From the NCBI GenBank assembly GCA_014904845.1, contig MU119375.1, forward strand, positions 53,593-117,592: a stretch of DNA of 64,000 bases, read 5' to 3'. The stretch is from Acephala macrosclerotiorum (Eukaryota; Ascomycota; Leotiomycetes; Helotiales; Mollisiaceae). Each line of letters begins with the position of its first letter. Positions within the stretch are counted from its first letter, which is position 1. The translations under genes and the position numbers were made by a program. The notes below the pieces were generated by a model. That model had not been told where the DNA came from. It ran no database searches and saw nothing but the letters and a program-made list of their open reading frames with translations. Shown piece after piece: positions 41,306 through 53,374 of the stretch.

Positions 41306-41702
41306 AAGGACGATGAGTCTGCAGATTCCAGTCTTGGAGACAGCTCTAGGAGGAATGTACCGTGGCATTCGTCCTTCTGTCCCACGGTGTGAAAATGAAT
41401 GTGCGAAGAACTTCCTCACTTTCCACTCACTTTCCCTGATTCACAGCAGTGAATCCAAAAGGCACTACTAGATATGATTCATAGTCAAGGCCTATGATTA
41501 TAGACTCATACGATCGATTTGTATTTCAAGCTAGGCTTCGAGTCTTTTCTTTAGCACACCACCCTCCTTCCTCAGAACAGAACATTAAAATCAAGCACAT
41601 AGCGGCATAGAACTCAGACAAAGACTCTCGGAAAAACATCTCAATTCCATCTAAACGAATACTCATCGCGCCATCCCTTAGCTCGCTTGATCTTCGACCA
41701 AT

Positions 41703-42275
41703 ATGAACTTCATCAACTTCGTTATGCTTCCCAATCTGTTTTTCCTCGGATTGAACCTCATTCCATCCACGAGCTTTGCACTTGCTACTCCCATAGTTGC
41801 TCGATAGAAGTAGGGCTTCCACCCGCAGAACGTCAATGACCCAAACGCTCCCAGCATCACATGCATGCCGACCTACAATCAGCAAACTGGCGATCTAGGC
41901 AATCCCCAACTGTGCAGCCTAAGTGCTTTGCAATATAGAAGCGGCATCGCACAGTACTACATCTATAATTCGCATTGCAAGCAACTGGGAGGTTCTTCTG
42001 GACAGGTTTCACGTATGTTGATAACTGCACTTCGCGAATTGGTTCAAACTGACTTGAACCAAGGTCACTTGAGCATCGGCTCCCAGCTCCCTTTGACTGT
42101 TGAGCTTAGTTGGAAAGAAGATGGACACACTCGATGGGATACTATGCCTATGCTCGACTATTCGTACTTTCATTTTGATGGTGGAAATGCGACGCTTGCT
42201 TGTGATGGGTTCGATAGCGGCCTCAACAATGATCTGATCACTTGTCTGACACCGTCCAGTTGCCGAGAAAGGTAA
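41703..42275 (+). pseudogene. Broken secreted-protein paralogue (copy 3)
   Basis: The reading frame starts at ATG 41,703 with a clear signal peptide (NLFFLGLNLIPSTSFALA), then TPIVAR-stop-K-stop-G. Both stops are TAG two codons apart, at the place where the intact copy has ERQQWG, so CAG-to-TAG change is the simplest explanation. The frame then stays open to 42,275 once a 51-bp intron (42,013-42,063; donor GTATGT, acceptor CCAAG) is removed. The C-terminal half (LPLTVELSW, ATLACDG, LITCLTPSSC) aligns with the other copies. With the stops removed the product would have been about 173 aa. Apart from the two stops no damage is seen, so the loss looks recent. Confidence 0.8.
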
Positions 42276-43703
42276 TGATGGGCCAGTAGCTAAGAGACAG
42301 AGATTTGGAAGACCTGGGGTGTCGAATTCGAAAGCGTTTGTATCATACCAGCGAGACTTTGCAAGGGCCTTTAGCTTTTGGACCCAACACAACGAAGGCA
42401 CTTGAGACGCGAAGAATTTTTGAACAAATAATTCATCGATCTCAAGCCAAAACGCTCTCAGAAAGAAAAACCAAACATCACATCAGATTACGTGGCTATC
42501 GATCTTCTCAAAACAGAGAACCGCTTGCTGATGCAAGAACCGAGACTGGGACAATTCACACACCTGAGCGTGATTGAGATTAGGACTCCCAGACATGGGC
42601 AGCTTGCATAATCGAGACAGTGATAGCTCAACAAGATCACCAAATGTGATTTACTCCATAGCCATTTTGGGGCTTCGGCTAAAGCAGATGCCTTTAGCCA
42701 TTCCTTGCTAGCCTGTAAACTCTGCAGTCTCTCACTATAAGGCGGCTTTTTAGAGTGCCATCGCAGTAATAAGTGGTAGGAACTTGAAAGTATCTCAAGA
42801 GCGCTGTCGTGTGTGAAGAACCTCAGATGACACTGCATCACGAGTCACTGTCCACGTGAGAAACGCGTCATCGCCATGATACATAGTCACTGCGTCACAA
42901 GAAGGGTTCATGTTGGAAGAAACATTAAATAGACTCAGACAACACCAAGCGACGACAATGCAAACGGTGAATTGAGATGAAGCACCACTCCGACGAAACA
43001 AAAGTGTCAGGCAAGTGAAAGAAACGACCCCTGATTAAAACATTGCGGGGAGAGGCGGCCGCCGGAACGGAAGAAATATTCGGTGAAGCTTAATTCGAGT
43101 CTGTGAAACATCCCTCGAGTGATTCTGGAAATATTTCCAGGTCGTGTGAACGACTGGATTCAGTCACGATTGTTCTATATCTCCGTGCGAAAGTCATTCT
43201 TTGTGGTGGGCCCGTCCAGGGCAAAGTTGTGCCCCGTGGAAGGCAAAGTATAAACCCAAACGGTTGCTGGGAGGACCGTTACTGATGCTCAAATTCACAG
43301 AGACGACTGCCACCCTTCCCTCTCATGCCTAACGTCGTGACAAACCTATGTGAAGACTTTCTAGTCTTCTTACACTCTTTCGCCCAACGTCGTACCCCAA
43401 AATTACCTTTATTGGTCCTGTCCTGTAGTACCAGCCCTCGTAAGACGCTTACAGCAGCCCAGGTATCCTCCGAGCTACCTCACCCCGGACAACGGTTTTG
43501 AACGCACTTCAATGTTGGCAGACGATCGAAATCGACCTTCCCACGCTTGTTGATGCCGCGAGGCCGCGATCGTTGCCTGGTAGCCCCCCATAGCGGCCGT
43601 CCTTGACGTCGCGGTAGCAGTTCTCTAAACTTGCGAATACCTTCAAATCTACAGCCTCGATCTGCCATAACCACCTGCACCTCTTCATTCAACTATCTCC
43701 AAG
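42276..43703. other. Intergenic region upstream of the checkpoint kinase
   Basis: Normal composition, no supported gene on either strand. It should contain the kinase promoter and 5' leader. A single ACGCGT word occurs at 42,863, too far and too isolated to call. Confidence 0.6.
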
Positions 43704-46700
43704 ATGGATGAAGAGGCTACTCAGCCAGGTACTACCCATTCATCTCCTTTATCAGCTCCTTTTACTCGTTCACAATTGCTTGCACTCCCCCACGAAGAAC
43801 TCTTGCGTCGCACTCGTCAAGGCCAAGAAGATCGAATGATTATTGACTCATATTATGTAGCCACCCAGATCGTCCTCGATCCTCGACGACTCGGTCAAGC
43901 AAACTCGAGCTTGAGTCCGGAAGATCAAGCCGACATCTGCTGCACGCTCATTCCTGCCTCCCGTCCCGCGGTTCGAGCTGTTGCGCTCATCCACGAAGAA
44001 AACCCACACCTTACGATCACTTCCAGTAACAATGTCAGGATTCGAGAAAGAGACAGTGGGGAGGTTTCGGTTGGCGGTACTTTTGATCCAGCGACGGCCG
44101 GCCCTTCTTGCGATCTTGTCCTCCGTCTTTCAGCGAACTTGAAGGATCCTGTTGGCGGATTCCATTTCGGTAGAAACAAGACACGCTGCGATTTCCACAT
44201 TGGCTGGCATGAGGAGTCAAGACGAGTGAGCAATGTTCATTTCAGAATTTATATCAACGTGCACGGCACTCTTATGCTTGAAGACCAATCCACCAACGGT
44301 ACGGCGGTCGACGGTACTCTTTTGCGCGGCAAGGACAAAGAGAACGACAAGGATTATAGGCATACTCTTGAATCTGGCTCTGTCATTATTTTGACTATGA
44401 CCCCTCCGGAAGAGGATTATCGATTTATTGTCCGCATTCCACAGCGCGAAGACGAGGCCGCAGAGGCTTACGAAGAAAACCTTACTGCCTTCTTCCTTCG
44501 TGTCAACGACATTAAACAGCAGAACCATGCGCGACTGGCGGCTGCTGGCGGTGTGGTGAGGAGAGATCCAGTAGGTGAAATAATATAAGTTGTGTGACTT
44601 TGCTAATCATCGGTAGCTGAACCTCTTTCCTACGCCTGGCGCGGCTACCCCGAACCCTTCCATGCGAACATCCAGAGGAGTACAACGAAAGGAGTGGCGT
44701 GGTGGCCAAAAGTACAACAAGATCGCTATGATCGGCAAAGGCGCTTTCGCTACAGTCTACAAGATCACAGCCAAATTCGACGGGGTACCATATGCTGCCA
44801 AGGAATTGGAAAAGAGACGCTTCATGAAGAACGGAATTCTCGATCAAAAGGTAGACATGGAGATGAAGATTATGAGAAAGATTCAGCATGTGAGTTTCAC
44901 CTTACTCAAGGAATTGACTTGACTAACAGCTACAGCCCAATGTCGTCCAATACATCGAGCACGTCGACTGGTATGACTACTTGTATATTATTATGGAATT
45001 TGTCCCCGGTGGTGATCTTGGAAGCATGATCAATGAACATGGACACTTGACTGAGCTCCACGTCAAGGCTATGGGCAGTCAGCTTCTCAGCGCTTTGAAA
45101 TACTTGCATGGCATGGGCATCACTCACCGCGACATCAAGCCAGACAACATTCTGATCTACAGTCGCGACCCCTTTCATGTCAAGTTGACGGATTTCGGAT
45201 TGTCGAAGATGGTTGATAGTGAGGATACATTCTTGCGCACTTTCTGCGGAACCCTCCTCTATTGTGCGCCAGAGGTGTACTCCGAATATCGGGAATATGA
45301 TCACACTGGTAGAAGAAACCTTCGAGGTCTAGACAAGAAGTCTCTGCCGCCACAACGATATGGCCATGCTGTCGACATCTGGTCTCTTGCTGGAGTCCTT
45401 TTCTACGCACTCTGCGGCAGTCCTCCGTACCCTGTCAAGAATGGTACAAGCTACCAGGAGCTTTTGAACCAAATCATGACCCAAGCACTTGACATTCGAC
45501 CCCTTCAGCTTGCTGGCATCTCGGAAAATGGTATTCGTTTCGTTAAGAGCATGCTCCATGTTCGCCCTGAGCACCGTGCGACCATTGCAGAGCTAGAGCA
45601 GATGTCTTGGCTTTGTGGGGGAGATAGCCTGGAAATTTCGATGGACGAAGATGAAGTTGACATGATTAGGGACGGCTATGACAATTCTCAGCTAGAGGAA
45701 GGCACCTCCCAACTCAGCATCAACCCTGCCGAACGAGAAGTGAATGACAGCCAAGAATCTCACGGTAACGTCAGTGACCTTACCGACATCCAAACCGACA
45801 TCATCCCACAACCCGAGATTCCAAGTAGCTTCAATACAAGTGAGGGATTCTCGAACGGAGAGGAAAGTTTCGCATTCATGCAGGATCACGGTAATCCTAC
45901 CAACGGCCGTTTGTTTGGGGAGGTCAATGTTTCTGCTTTGGGAAGCTCCGGCGCAATCCCTCTCAATCAATTAAACCTTCCTGTCCCGGGCCGCGAGCAC
46001 ATCAACTTCTCTCAGGAGTCAGCATATGAAAGCGAGCCCGAGAATACCTTCCCTCAAGTTGCGACCGATCCTCGACTGCTCGACCCCAACCTTGCCGTCG
46101 CAATGGCGACACACATGCCCCCCCCTCCTCCACCCGCTACGTCTCCGACAATACAAATTCACACTGAAAATGACGACCGAGCTACCAGATCATCCAGTCT
46201 TCTCGGCGCAGAGTCTATGGTCGGCCATTTAAACATGCACTCTCCAGCCTCACCTGCCTCAGCTGCCGCCGATAGTCCCATGGCCACCACCGAACCTCGA
46301 GATGTCAGAGATCCTGCCGTCAGTCTGCGACGACCCAGAGAAGTGGATGACGATGGCGATGTTAGCTGGCGACCCGCAGACCTACCTCCAAAACGACAAC
46401 GTCGATCATCGCGGGAGATTGAACTTCAGGTTCCTGCAAGCATATTCTGGGACCCGAAGGACAAATCGACACATCACAACAACTATCCCCGCATGACGAC
46501 CTCCGACTTCCAAGCATGGCAAGAGTATGCGCAAAGTAAGGGTGAAAAATTCGTGTCTGGCCAAAAGACCTTCGATATGACTATGCAGAGCTTCAGAAGC
46601 AGTAGAAGCCCTTCAATGGAGCCGGATGCTACTACTCGAGCTTATTCTGAGCCAACCAAGGAGGAAGGACGACGAATGCTGATGAAGCGGGATGAGCGTC

Positions 46701-47566
46701 AGTTGGTAGATGCGATGAATAAGGCTGCTACTGAACCTCCAAGTAACGGTGGTCCTGTTAGAGACGAGTTTATCCCATCAACTGCGCTGTCCTCGGGAGC
46801 CCCTGAGGCACCTCTGCCAAGCACAGCTCGTGTCGAGACTCGACGACCCGTCAGTAATGATTTTCAACCTCCAAAGCGAATCATCGCCAAGTTATATTCG
46901 ACTCGAGACAGCTTCCTTCCCGCGATCAACCTCAACATCACCGATTCTCTCACAAGCTGGGGTCGTGGTGTCAAGGCTACCGTCCGCTATCCAAATGCAT
47001 CGGAAATTAAGATCCCGAAGTACGCCTTCAAGATTCTGTTATTCAAACCTGGCTTCTATATGAATCTGGCTAAAGGACAAACCCCACAAGCGTGGAACGA
47101 CCACGATCAGGATATGAAGCTCTATATCTCCACAAAGGCATCGCAAGGTATTTGGATCAATGGCGTCTTACTTCCCAGTCATGATTGCAAGAATTCAAGC
47201 ACCGAGTCGAAGTTCTGGACCGAACTAAAGCACGGCGACGAGATCACGGTCTGGCATAACGACAAGTCGGACACCCATGAAGAACAAAATATCAAGCTTA
47301 GATTCGAGTGCTACTGGGGCAAATCGAAGGAACTCAGACGTGATGAGCCAGTTGATTTTGTCGACGAGGGTGCCTTCTTGAGTGAACTCGAACAAGCTTG
47401 CCTGACTCAGGAACGCCGGATTTTGACGGACCAAGACAGACGTGCGGAGGAAGAGAAGAAGATCGCAAAGAGCGAGAAGGAGAGCGAGAAGCTGGCTCGT
47501 CAAAGTGCTGCTCGACTTGTTGACCTCGGCCAATCTTTCAGCGGCACACCGTCCTTCACTTCCTAA
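43704..47566 (+). CDS. Rad53/Cds1 (CHK2)-type checkpoint serine/threonine kinase
   Basis: Three exons (43,704-44,570; 44,617-44,889; 44,936-47,566) with two 46-bp introns in phase 0 give about 1,256 aa. An N-terminal FHA domain (about residues 152-245) shows HFGRNKT, SNVHF and DQSTNGT. The kinase domain follows: glycine loop GKGAFATVYK (about 329-338), Lys in AAKEL (351), HRDIKPDN (444-451), DFG (466-468) and APE (491-493), all intact. A region with SQ motifs (NSQ, TSQ, DSQ, FSQ; about 630-740) could be a target of PI3K-like checkpoint kinases. A second FHA-like segment (about 1,020-1,175; LTSWGRG, GIWINGVLL) precedes a charged coiled-coil tail. FHA-kinase-FHA order is that of yeast Rad53, which relays DNA damage and replication stress. 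It is longer than Rad53 because of the linker. No sign of RIP damage. Confidence 0.92.
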
Positions 47567-49045
47567 GCAACCGCTCCTCTCACCATATGATTTTGATATG
47601 CTCCTCAAAGTGCCAGCTTTACAGGGCAGCATCTTCCGATCACATTGTAAAACAAAATTTCTTTTCTTTTTTTGTCATCAACACCTACATGCCAGAAGCG
47701 GGCTGGGCGGTAGCAAATCGATCTTTGAATTTGGGCAGAGCTTCATAGCAAGGATAAAAGCAAGAGCGCGGAGTTTCGAGATATGGATGGCCGGGCGGTT
47801 GCATTATGCGAGGTGCGTACAGATGCTTGCGCAAGCAGTTCAGAGCAAGTAGATGGGGTTGCAGATTGCACAAAATTGGCACATAGCAGGCGTGAATGAA
47901 GATACCATTGAATGAATCCCCCCTCTTGAGTGATTTGGGGAAGCGCTGCATCTTATTTTCAGAATATTCTTACCTACGCTAGAATAGAACGACTTCCAAG
48001 CTGAGGTTGTCGTCATCCAGTAGCTCAATGTCCGTCCATTTTTGGTCACTTGCGTTTTGTTAGCGTTGCCCAAGCCGCGCTCCCGTCTCACCGTCTTTGC
48101 ACCGTTCGCAAAATGGCCCCAAATGGTTAGGCGTTCGGGTTTCAACTGGTATTTTACCAGTTTGTAATTGATTGTACATTGATTTGGCCGCTGTCATGGT
48201 GCGATGTGCAACGGAAGTTCGTCGAAGAGCCGCGTTCGAGCTGGAGGCACTTGTAGCCATTTTAACATGAGAATATTTTGTGATGTAAAGATAGAGGCAA
48301 ATGAATTCTTGGGAGAGAGGACATTCATTCTAGAACGCGCAATAAGTTTCCTTTCTGCATTAGATTCGTAACGCATAGATGCTGGCGTGCACGGAAACGG
48401 AAGGAGTGCGGGGCTTGGGGGTTTGCAACTCACGACTCCAACCGCTTCAAGCGCTCACTTTTGATCTCCCCTTTCTTTTGAAGTTCTTACGTCCAATGCC
48501 CCCTCTCTTCACTTCACTTTCCTCTCTCCAAGAATGACCTTTCTTTATGGCTTTGTTCCATGCGTAGTTCGTTTCATCCCTTTCTAATTCGTTTGCTCAC
48601 GATGGGTTCTGCAGATCCCGTTTCATTCTTGCGTTTACATATCTGTCTTGCGTCAATGTATGCTTCTTGTTCAGGCTTCACTGCACGCACGCTTAGATCC
48701 CCTTTGAGGATGGGTAGGCTCCGACTTTTAGATACCAAGTGGGCCCCATCCAGTTCAGGTGGCTAGGAAAGTCTGATTGAACTCTGCTTTAGATAAGTGT
48801 GTAGACCTTCGGTTTCGACATTTGGAACTCGGGTCTAGGCTTTGTAAGTTCGCTCTCCTGCCCAGAACATACCTGTTGGTTGGGTGAATCTCATCGCCGA
48901 TGCTCGCTTCAAGTAGCTACCTCGATGCTGGCTACACCAGAAATTGACGGATCATGAATACACGGTGGTCACAGTGAAATGTGGAATCTGGCAAGTTGGC
49001 ACCAGTCAACCACCAAACCACTAACGGTACACAATCCTCAGGCTC
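47567..49045. other. Intergenic region
   Basis: About 1.5 kb of normal composition after the kinase stop. No strongly supported gene. One small minus-strand open frame is listed separately with low confidence. Confidence 0.55.
48060..48260 (-). CDS. Possible small protein of 66 aa
   Basis: An ATG-started frame of 66 codons, Ala/Ser/Arg-rich at the start and with one CxxC (FCERC) near the end. No signal peptide, membrane segment or known domain. It is listed only because it is the most protein-like frame in this intergenic stretch; chance is a good alternative. Confidence 0.18.
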   Translation of the reverse strand: MATSASSSNAALRRTSVAHRTMTAAKSMYNQLQTGKIPVETRTPNHLGPFCERCKDGETGARLGQR

Positions 49046-50908
49046 GTGGCATCGTCTCAACATTGCGTTCCAGCGGTTTCCGACGACGATGACGGCGAGA
49101 ATACGAACCTAGATAAAGTGGACGGTCCGGAACTTTTTGCGGGCAAGAATTCAGGAGAAGATCAAGTAAATGAAGATAAATTCGGGGAAGACGAGCTGGT
49201 GAGTCAAAGACCAAAGGAGGCGGGCTAGAAGATGATCTAGAAGACGATGAGCCAGAGTGGCAGGAGCCAATAGAAGAGGAGCCACTTGGAGGGGAGCCAG
49301 GTGGTGGGCTGTCGGAAGAGGAGAATCCAGATAACGAGTCGTCTGATGGGGATAGAGAAGGTCCGAGCACTGGTCCGTTTTCCTTTTTTCCTTTCAAGAA
49401 TACAGATTCTAACGAGCTGAAAAAGCAACAGGCAGCTAGCGAATAGATGTGGGAAATGGTCGCTTGGGTTTGGCAATCGTGCAAACCCTTCCTTCAATAC
49501 CATACAAGAGATGTTCAATGACATGGCTTTGAGAACTACAGAAAAGCTCGGGACTGCATGGCGAGATCTCTTAGGCCATCTTGGTGGTCGGCCGCTACGC
49601 ATAGGTACGATATGCTCTGGCACAGAATGTCCAATCATTGCCCTGGAGCTTTTTGAAGAGAGTAAGTCTGCGTTGAAAGTCTGCAGAATAGGACACTTCT
49701 GACGAAATTTAGTGTTCGAAGCATTGGGAAAAGAGTGTTTCCACCACGAGCATTGCTTCAGTGCGGAAATCGAAAGCTTCAAGCACAGACATATCGCTCG
49801 AAACTGGCCCAATGTCCCTATCTTTCGCGATGTCAGATATTTCGTCCCAGCAGACGACGACAAACTCCACGCAGCGGGATTAAAGCCTTCGTGACCTTGT
49901 AGGCTCCATGCTGATTGTCCTACAGGCTGACGGTCTATGGCGGTCGCCGTGCCGTACCTCGAAATCTCGACATTCTCGTTGCTAAATTTCCTTGTGCTGA
50001 CTTCTCGATGTTGAATATGGCCTAGAAGACACTCTACAAAAGGGAAAAATCTACCATCATTTTCAAAGCGATCCTTATCTATGTCAAGGAATATAGACCT
50101 AAACTTGTTTTGTTTGAGAAAGTGGTCTCGACGAATGAGATTTGGAAACAGATCAAGGAATTACTGAATGGAATCAGACATGCCTCCAAATACCTGCCGA
50201 TTTATACAAAGAAATTCTATCTGCCCCAAATACGGAGCTGCAGATACATGCACTGCGTTGAATTAGATGCCCTTCCTAGAAAGGACAACAAGAAAGCAGC
50301 TGCAGCGGAAGAACTTTTCAATACTTGGAAGACAAGATTTTCGAGCACAAGGTTAGCGTAAACTAAAATTATGCTATGCTCGGCTGCAGAAGATATGTTG
50401 AAGTCAAGCATTCAGGCCGAGAAAACGGGTGCAACTGGCAAGAGAGCGGAATGGGAGAAATGTAAGTCCGAAAATCTACGACACTGGAAAGATCTGGAGC
50501 TTGGTACTGGTTGTTTACTGACCCTGTGGAATGAGAGTGGTTTCCGACTTCTGCCGGACTTCTGGACTCAGAGAAGATATTTTGGGTTTTGAATCTTGGA
50601 CGTGCTTGAGATCAATCACCTACGTGACATCAGGAGAGGATATGACGGTCGCTATTACAGCTAATGATTCCATCCAGTATGGCGTTGTCAAGCGCTAATG
50701 TTTTTGACAGTCAATACCTTGATCTCAGCCAGAATATTCATATACGATCTTCAAAGACAAGAACGGCCTTGTTCCTTGCATTACTCCTGATGGAATTACC
50801 TGGTCGCCATTAATCGGTCGAGAACTGACTGATAAAGAAGCCCTAACACTTCAAAAGTTGCTACTACGTCGAATCGACCTCTCGTATTTTAAAAACACAA
50901 ATGTTTAA
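49046..50908 (+). pseudogene. Broken C5 cytosine DNA methyltransferase
   Basis: An acidic N-terminal part (DDDDGEN..., then EEEPLGGEPGG in another frame) leads into a methyltransferase domain. Motif I is RIGTICSGTECPIIALE (about 49,600). After a 51-bp intron (49,662-49,712) comes CFSAEIESFKHRHI. After a possible 35-bp intron (49,891-49,925) comes motif IV with the catalytic Cys, FPCADFS (about 50,000). Then FEKVVS (motif VI, with Lys for the usual Asn) and LPQIRSCRY (motif VIII; one conserved Arg is Cys). Near the 3' end VPCITPDGI and ELTDKEALTLQ fit the region before motifs IX-X. Stops (TAG after NMA, TAA after TRLA, TGA after YFGF) and at least one frameshift destroy it. The 3' end is cut off at an AT-rich island. 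Such enzymes methylate DNA and in some fungi serve RIP-like silencing; which subfamily this one belonged to is open. Confidence 0.82.
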
Positions 50909-51375
50909 AGCTGTGAGAAAAATATAATAATTTTTACCGTAATTAAAACTATTATAACGTTAGTTTTTACTTTTTTCAAATAATTTGTTTTTAAAAACCA
51001 TTATTAAATTTATTAAATAATAATAATATAATAATATTTTTATAATTATTTTTTATATAATTTTTAAATTTTTATTTTATTTATATTATTTAAATTATTA
51101 TTTATTCGATTTAAAAACTAATATTAACTTTTTTTTTAATTTATATTTTATAAATTTTTTAAAATCGTTTTTATAATAAATTATAAAGTTTTTAATTTTA
51201 TTAAAATAATAATTATTAATTACTAATTATTATAACGTATAAATTTATATAATATCGTTACGCAAATTAGTATTTCGAATTAAAACAAGTAAATATTTTA
51301 ATTAGTGCGAAATAACCCCGTACGTCTTATTAATATTTACGCCGTAATTTCATTTATAAAGCCTTAAGTATAAAG
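50909..51375. other. Small AT-rich RIP-like island between genes
   Basis: About 460 bp of near-pure A/T sequence with residual CpG, just like the large blocks, directly at the 3' end of the methyltransferase relic. No gene. It may be a decayed insertion or the mutated end of the methyltransferase copy itself. Confidence 0.8.
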
Positions 51376-51667
51376 ATTAACTGTGGCTGGAGGTACTTGG
51401 TGTGCTATTCATCCGGCTTAGTAATGACTTCAATACCTGTCGTAGTTGGTCCGGGCACGAAAATCGCAAACAAAATCTTGAGCGGAACAGATCCTGCATC
51501 CAAAGTCGCATTCAAGCCAGCATCGACTCTATCATCTCGCGTTTGCTATTCTTTTAAGTGCGGATTAACCTTTATCCAAAAATTTGATGAATTCAATCAT
51601 AACCGCTAGAAATCAGCCCTCTGATGCTCAACTCTGAGAAGGAGAGTGCGAATGCCATGCCGCTCGC
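51376..51667. other. Upstream region of the phosphotransferase gene
   Basis: Normal composition resumes here. A 70-codon frame (51,397-51,609) has no recognisable feature. Promoter sequence for the gene at 51,668 is expected. Confidence 0.5.
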
Positions 51668-52558
51668 ATGAACTTTCCATCTCTCCAGCAGCCGCCCGAC
51701 GAGATGGCTACTAGGGGAAACGCGACGGGTACGACTGAGGCTACCAAACCAAAGTCGTGCTCGGATCCCATCAATAGCACTCGACTGAACCGCTTCCTCG
51801 TCCTTGCCGGAGTCAAGCTCCTCCGACGTTTCCGACCATGCTGGGGTTCTGTCCTCTTCCTGACACCCAGTTTGTGTGTCAAGATTGGCAAGTATACCGA
51901 TCTCTCCGAAGCATCAACGATGCAGTTCATACGGAAGAACACCTCGATTCCGGTTCCGAAAGTCTATTGCGCATTTCGATGGAGAGGCAAGGCCTACATT
52001 GCGATGGAAAGAATAACTGGGATGCCAGCAGCAGCTTCTTGGGAACGATTGTCGGAGCAATCGAGGACTAAGCTCCTCGGCCAGCTTAGGGAGATGATTG
52101 ACGAGATGAGGAAGATACCTGCGGCGAATGGCAAGATATCTAATGTCGATGGAGGGTCACTCTATGACTGTAGATTGCCTTCTTCGCTTGACAGATTTGG
52201 GCCTTTTGAGAATACTCAGGAGTTCCATACCTTCTTACGCAATTCGATAGAGAAAGCGCCTCCTGAACATCCAGACGTGGACGAGATGATTAGCATGCAT
52301 AGGCGTGAGTGGGGTCAGCCGGTCTTTACGCATGGAGATCTAAGCAGCTTGAACATCTTAGTTCGTGGAGGTGACATTGTTGGGCTGGTGGACTGGGAGA
52401 CGGCAGGATGGTACCCTCCGTACTGGGAGTACACCAGTGCCTGTCAGGTAAATCCAAGGAACACTTTCTGGGCGGGCTATATCAGCAGGTTTCTTGAACC
52501 GTGGCCAGAGGCTTTGAAGATGGAAAAGACCAGACAACAGTGGTGGGGAGTGATCTAA
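51668..52558 (+). CDS. Phosphotransferase (APH) family protein
   Basis: Single exon, 296 aa, intact. The fold is that of aminoglycoside phosphotransferase/choline-kinase-like enzymes: a Lys in LCVKIG (residue 72) for ATP binding, IAMERITG as hinge, the catalytic loop FTHGDLSSLNILV (HGD at 222-224) and the metal-binding VDWETAGWYPPYWEY (DWE at 242-244). Such fungal proteins are numerous; their substrates are small molecules and mostly unknown, so no substrate is claimed. No signal peptide; probably cytosolic. ATG 51,668 was chosen as the first in frame; a second in-frame ATG lies 12 codons later. It stands alone between an AT-rich island and the carboxylesterase and shows no damage. Confidence 0.88.
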   Translation: MNFPSLQQPPDEMATRGNATGTTEATKPKSCSDPINSTRLNRFLVLAGVKLLRRFRPCWGSVLFLTPSLCVKIGKYTDLSEASTMQFIRKNTSIPVPKVYCAFRWRGKAYIAMERITGMPAAASWERLSEQSRTKLLGQLREMIDEMRKIPAANGKISNVDGGSLYDCRLPSSLDRFGPFENTQEFHTFLRNSIEKAPPEHPDVDEMISMHRREWGQPVFTHGDLSSLNILVRGGDIVGLVDWETAGWYPPYWEYTSACQVNPRNTFWAGYISRFLEPWPEALKMEKTRQQWWGVI

Positions 52559-53374
52559 TTTGCTCGTCTAAAGTACGATCTTCTGTACAGTAGGATTTCT
52601 CTACTTCATTCCACCGTCTCTTTGCCTTCAATGATATCATATGTTGGACACTTCTGCGGGTTGTACTTCTCAGCCGTAAAGCGGCCCTCGCTCATCTTGT
52701 GCCAAGCGCTTTCCCATCCCTCTCAAGTTCCTGGAGGGCTTCTTGGACCCACCCCACACCAACAAGGTACCAGGGACCAGGAACGAAGCACCATACACAA
52801 CCCTTGATCAACTAACGCCCCTTACATTCTGCGATGCGGGGTCGAGGCGGGCTATCAGATTAACATCTAAGTCCGTTTACGACAAGTGTCACATTCAGGG
52901 ATTCGGAACATCCCTCTGGCTGGGGTTTAGGTGGAGAAATGGCGCCTGCAAGGGTCAGATAGGGGGCGGGAGGAAGTGGGGGATTAGGATCCGTGCTTCC
53001 GGGGATATGCTAGGTTGATGAACAACCCCGCCAGCCAGCCCACTTCGGTGTCCTTGGGGGTGCAAGCGTGGACATTGACTTTTTTTTAATTGTGGCCCTT
53101 GGGGATTTTCCAAGCAAGAAAGTGGAAGGATCAAGACATTCAATTAACCGTTGCAACGTGCATGTGTGGGTTCTTGCGTCTTTCTCGATAGTGGAAGGTG
53201 GGCCTGGTGGATCGCCATTGTTGAAGTGGACGGGCGGAGGCCCGATGCTGGTCATTGATGGGGTGATTGGTTTATATAGTTGAGTGTTTCTGCTTGTTTA
53301 TTTGAGGCTCTAGGGTTCTTTTTCTGGAAGAATTTCGAGGTGAGGAACGGGTCAAGGAAAGAGGTCACGTCGAG
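52559..53374. other. Intergenic region with carboxylesterase promoter
   Basis: No gene is supported on either strand. The last 110 bp hold the promoter elements listed separately. Confidence 0.6.
53265..53279 (+). promoter_or_regulatory. TATA box and inverted CCAAT of the carboxylesterase
   Basis: GATTGG (an inverted CCAATC) is followed at once by TTTATATAG. The TATA word lies about 96 bp upstream of ATG 53,375, a usual distance in fungi. Position and consensus only. Confidence 0.55.

Noticed and set aside
42863..42868. Single ACGCGT (MluI cell-cycle box) upstream of the checkpoint kinase
   Set aside because: One hexamer about 840 bp upstream is expected by chance and is not clustered.
49237..49863. 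208-codon minus-strand open frame
   Set aside because: Antisense to the methyltransferase motif I region; no domain of its own.
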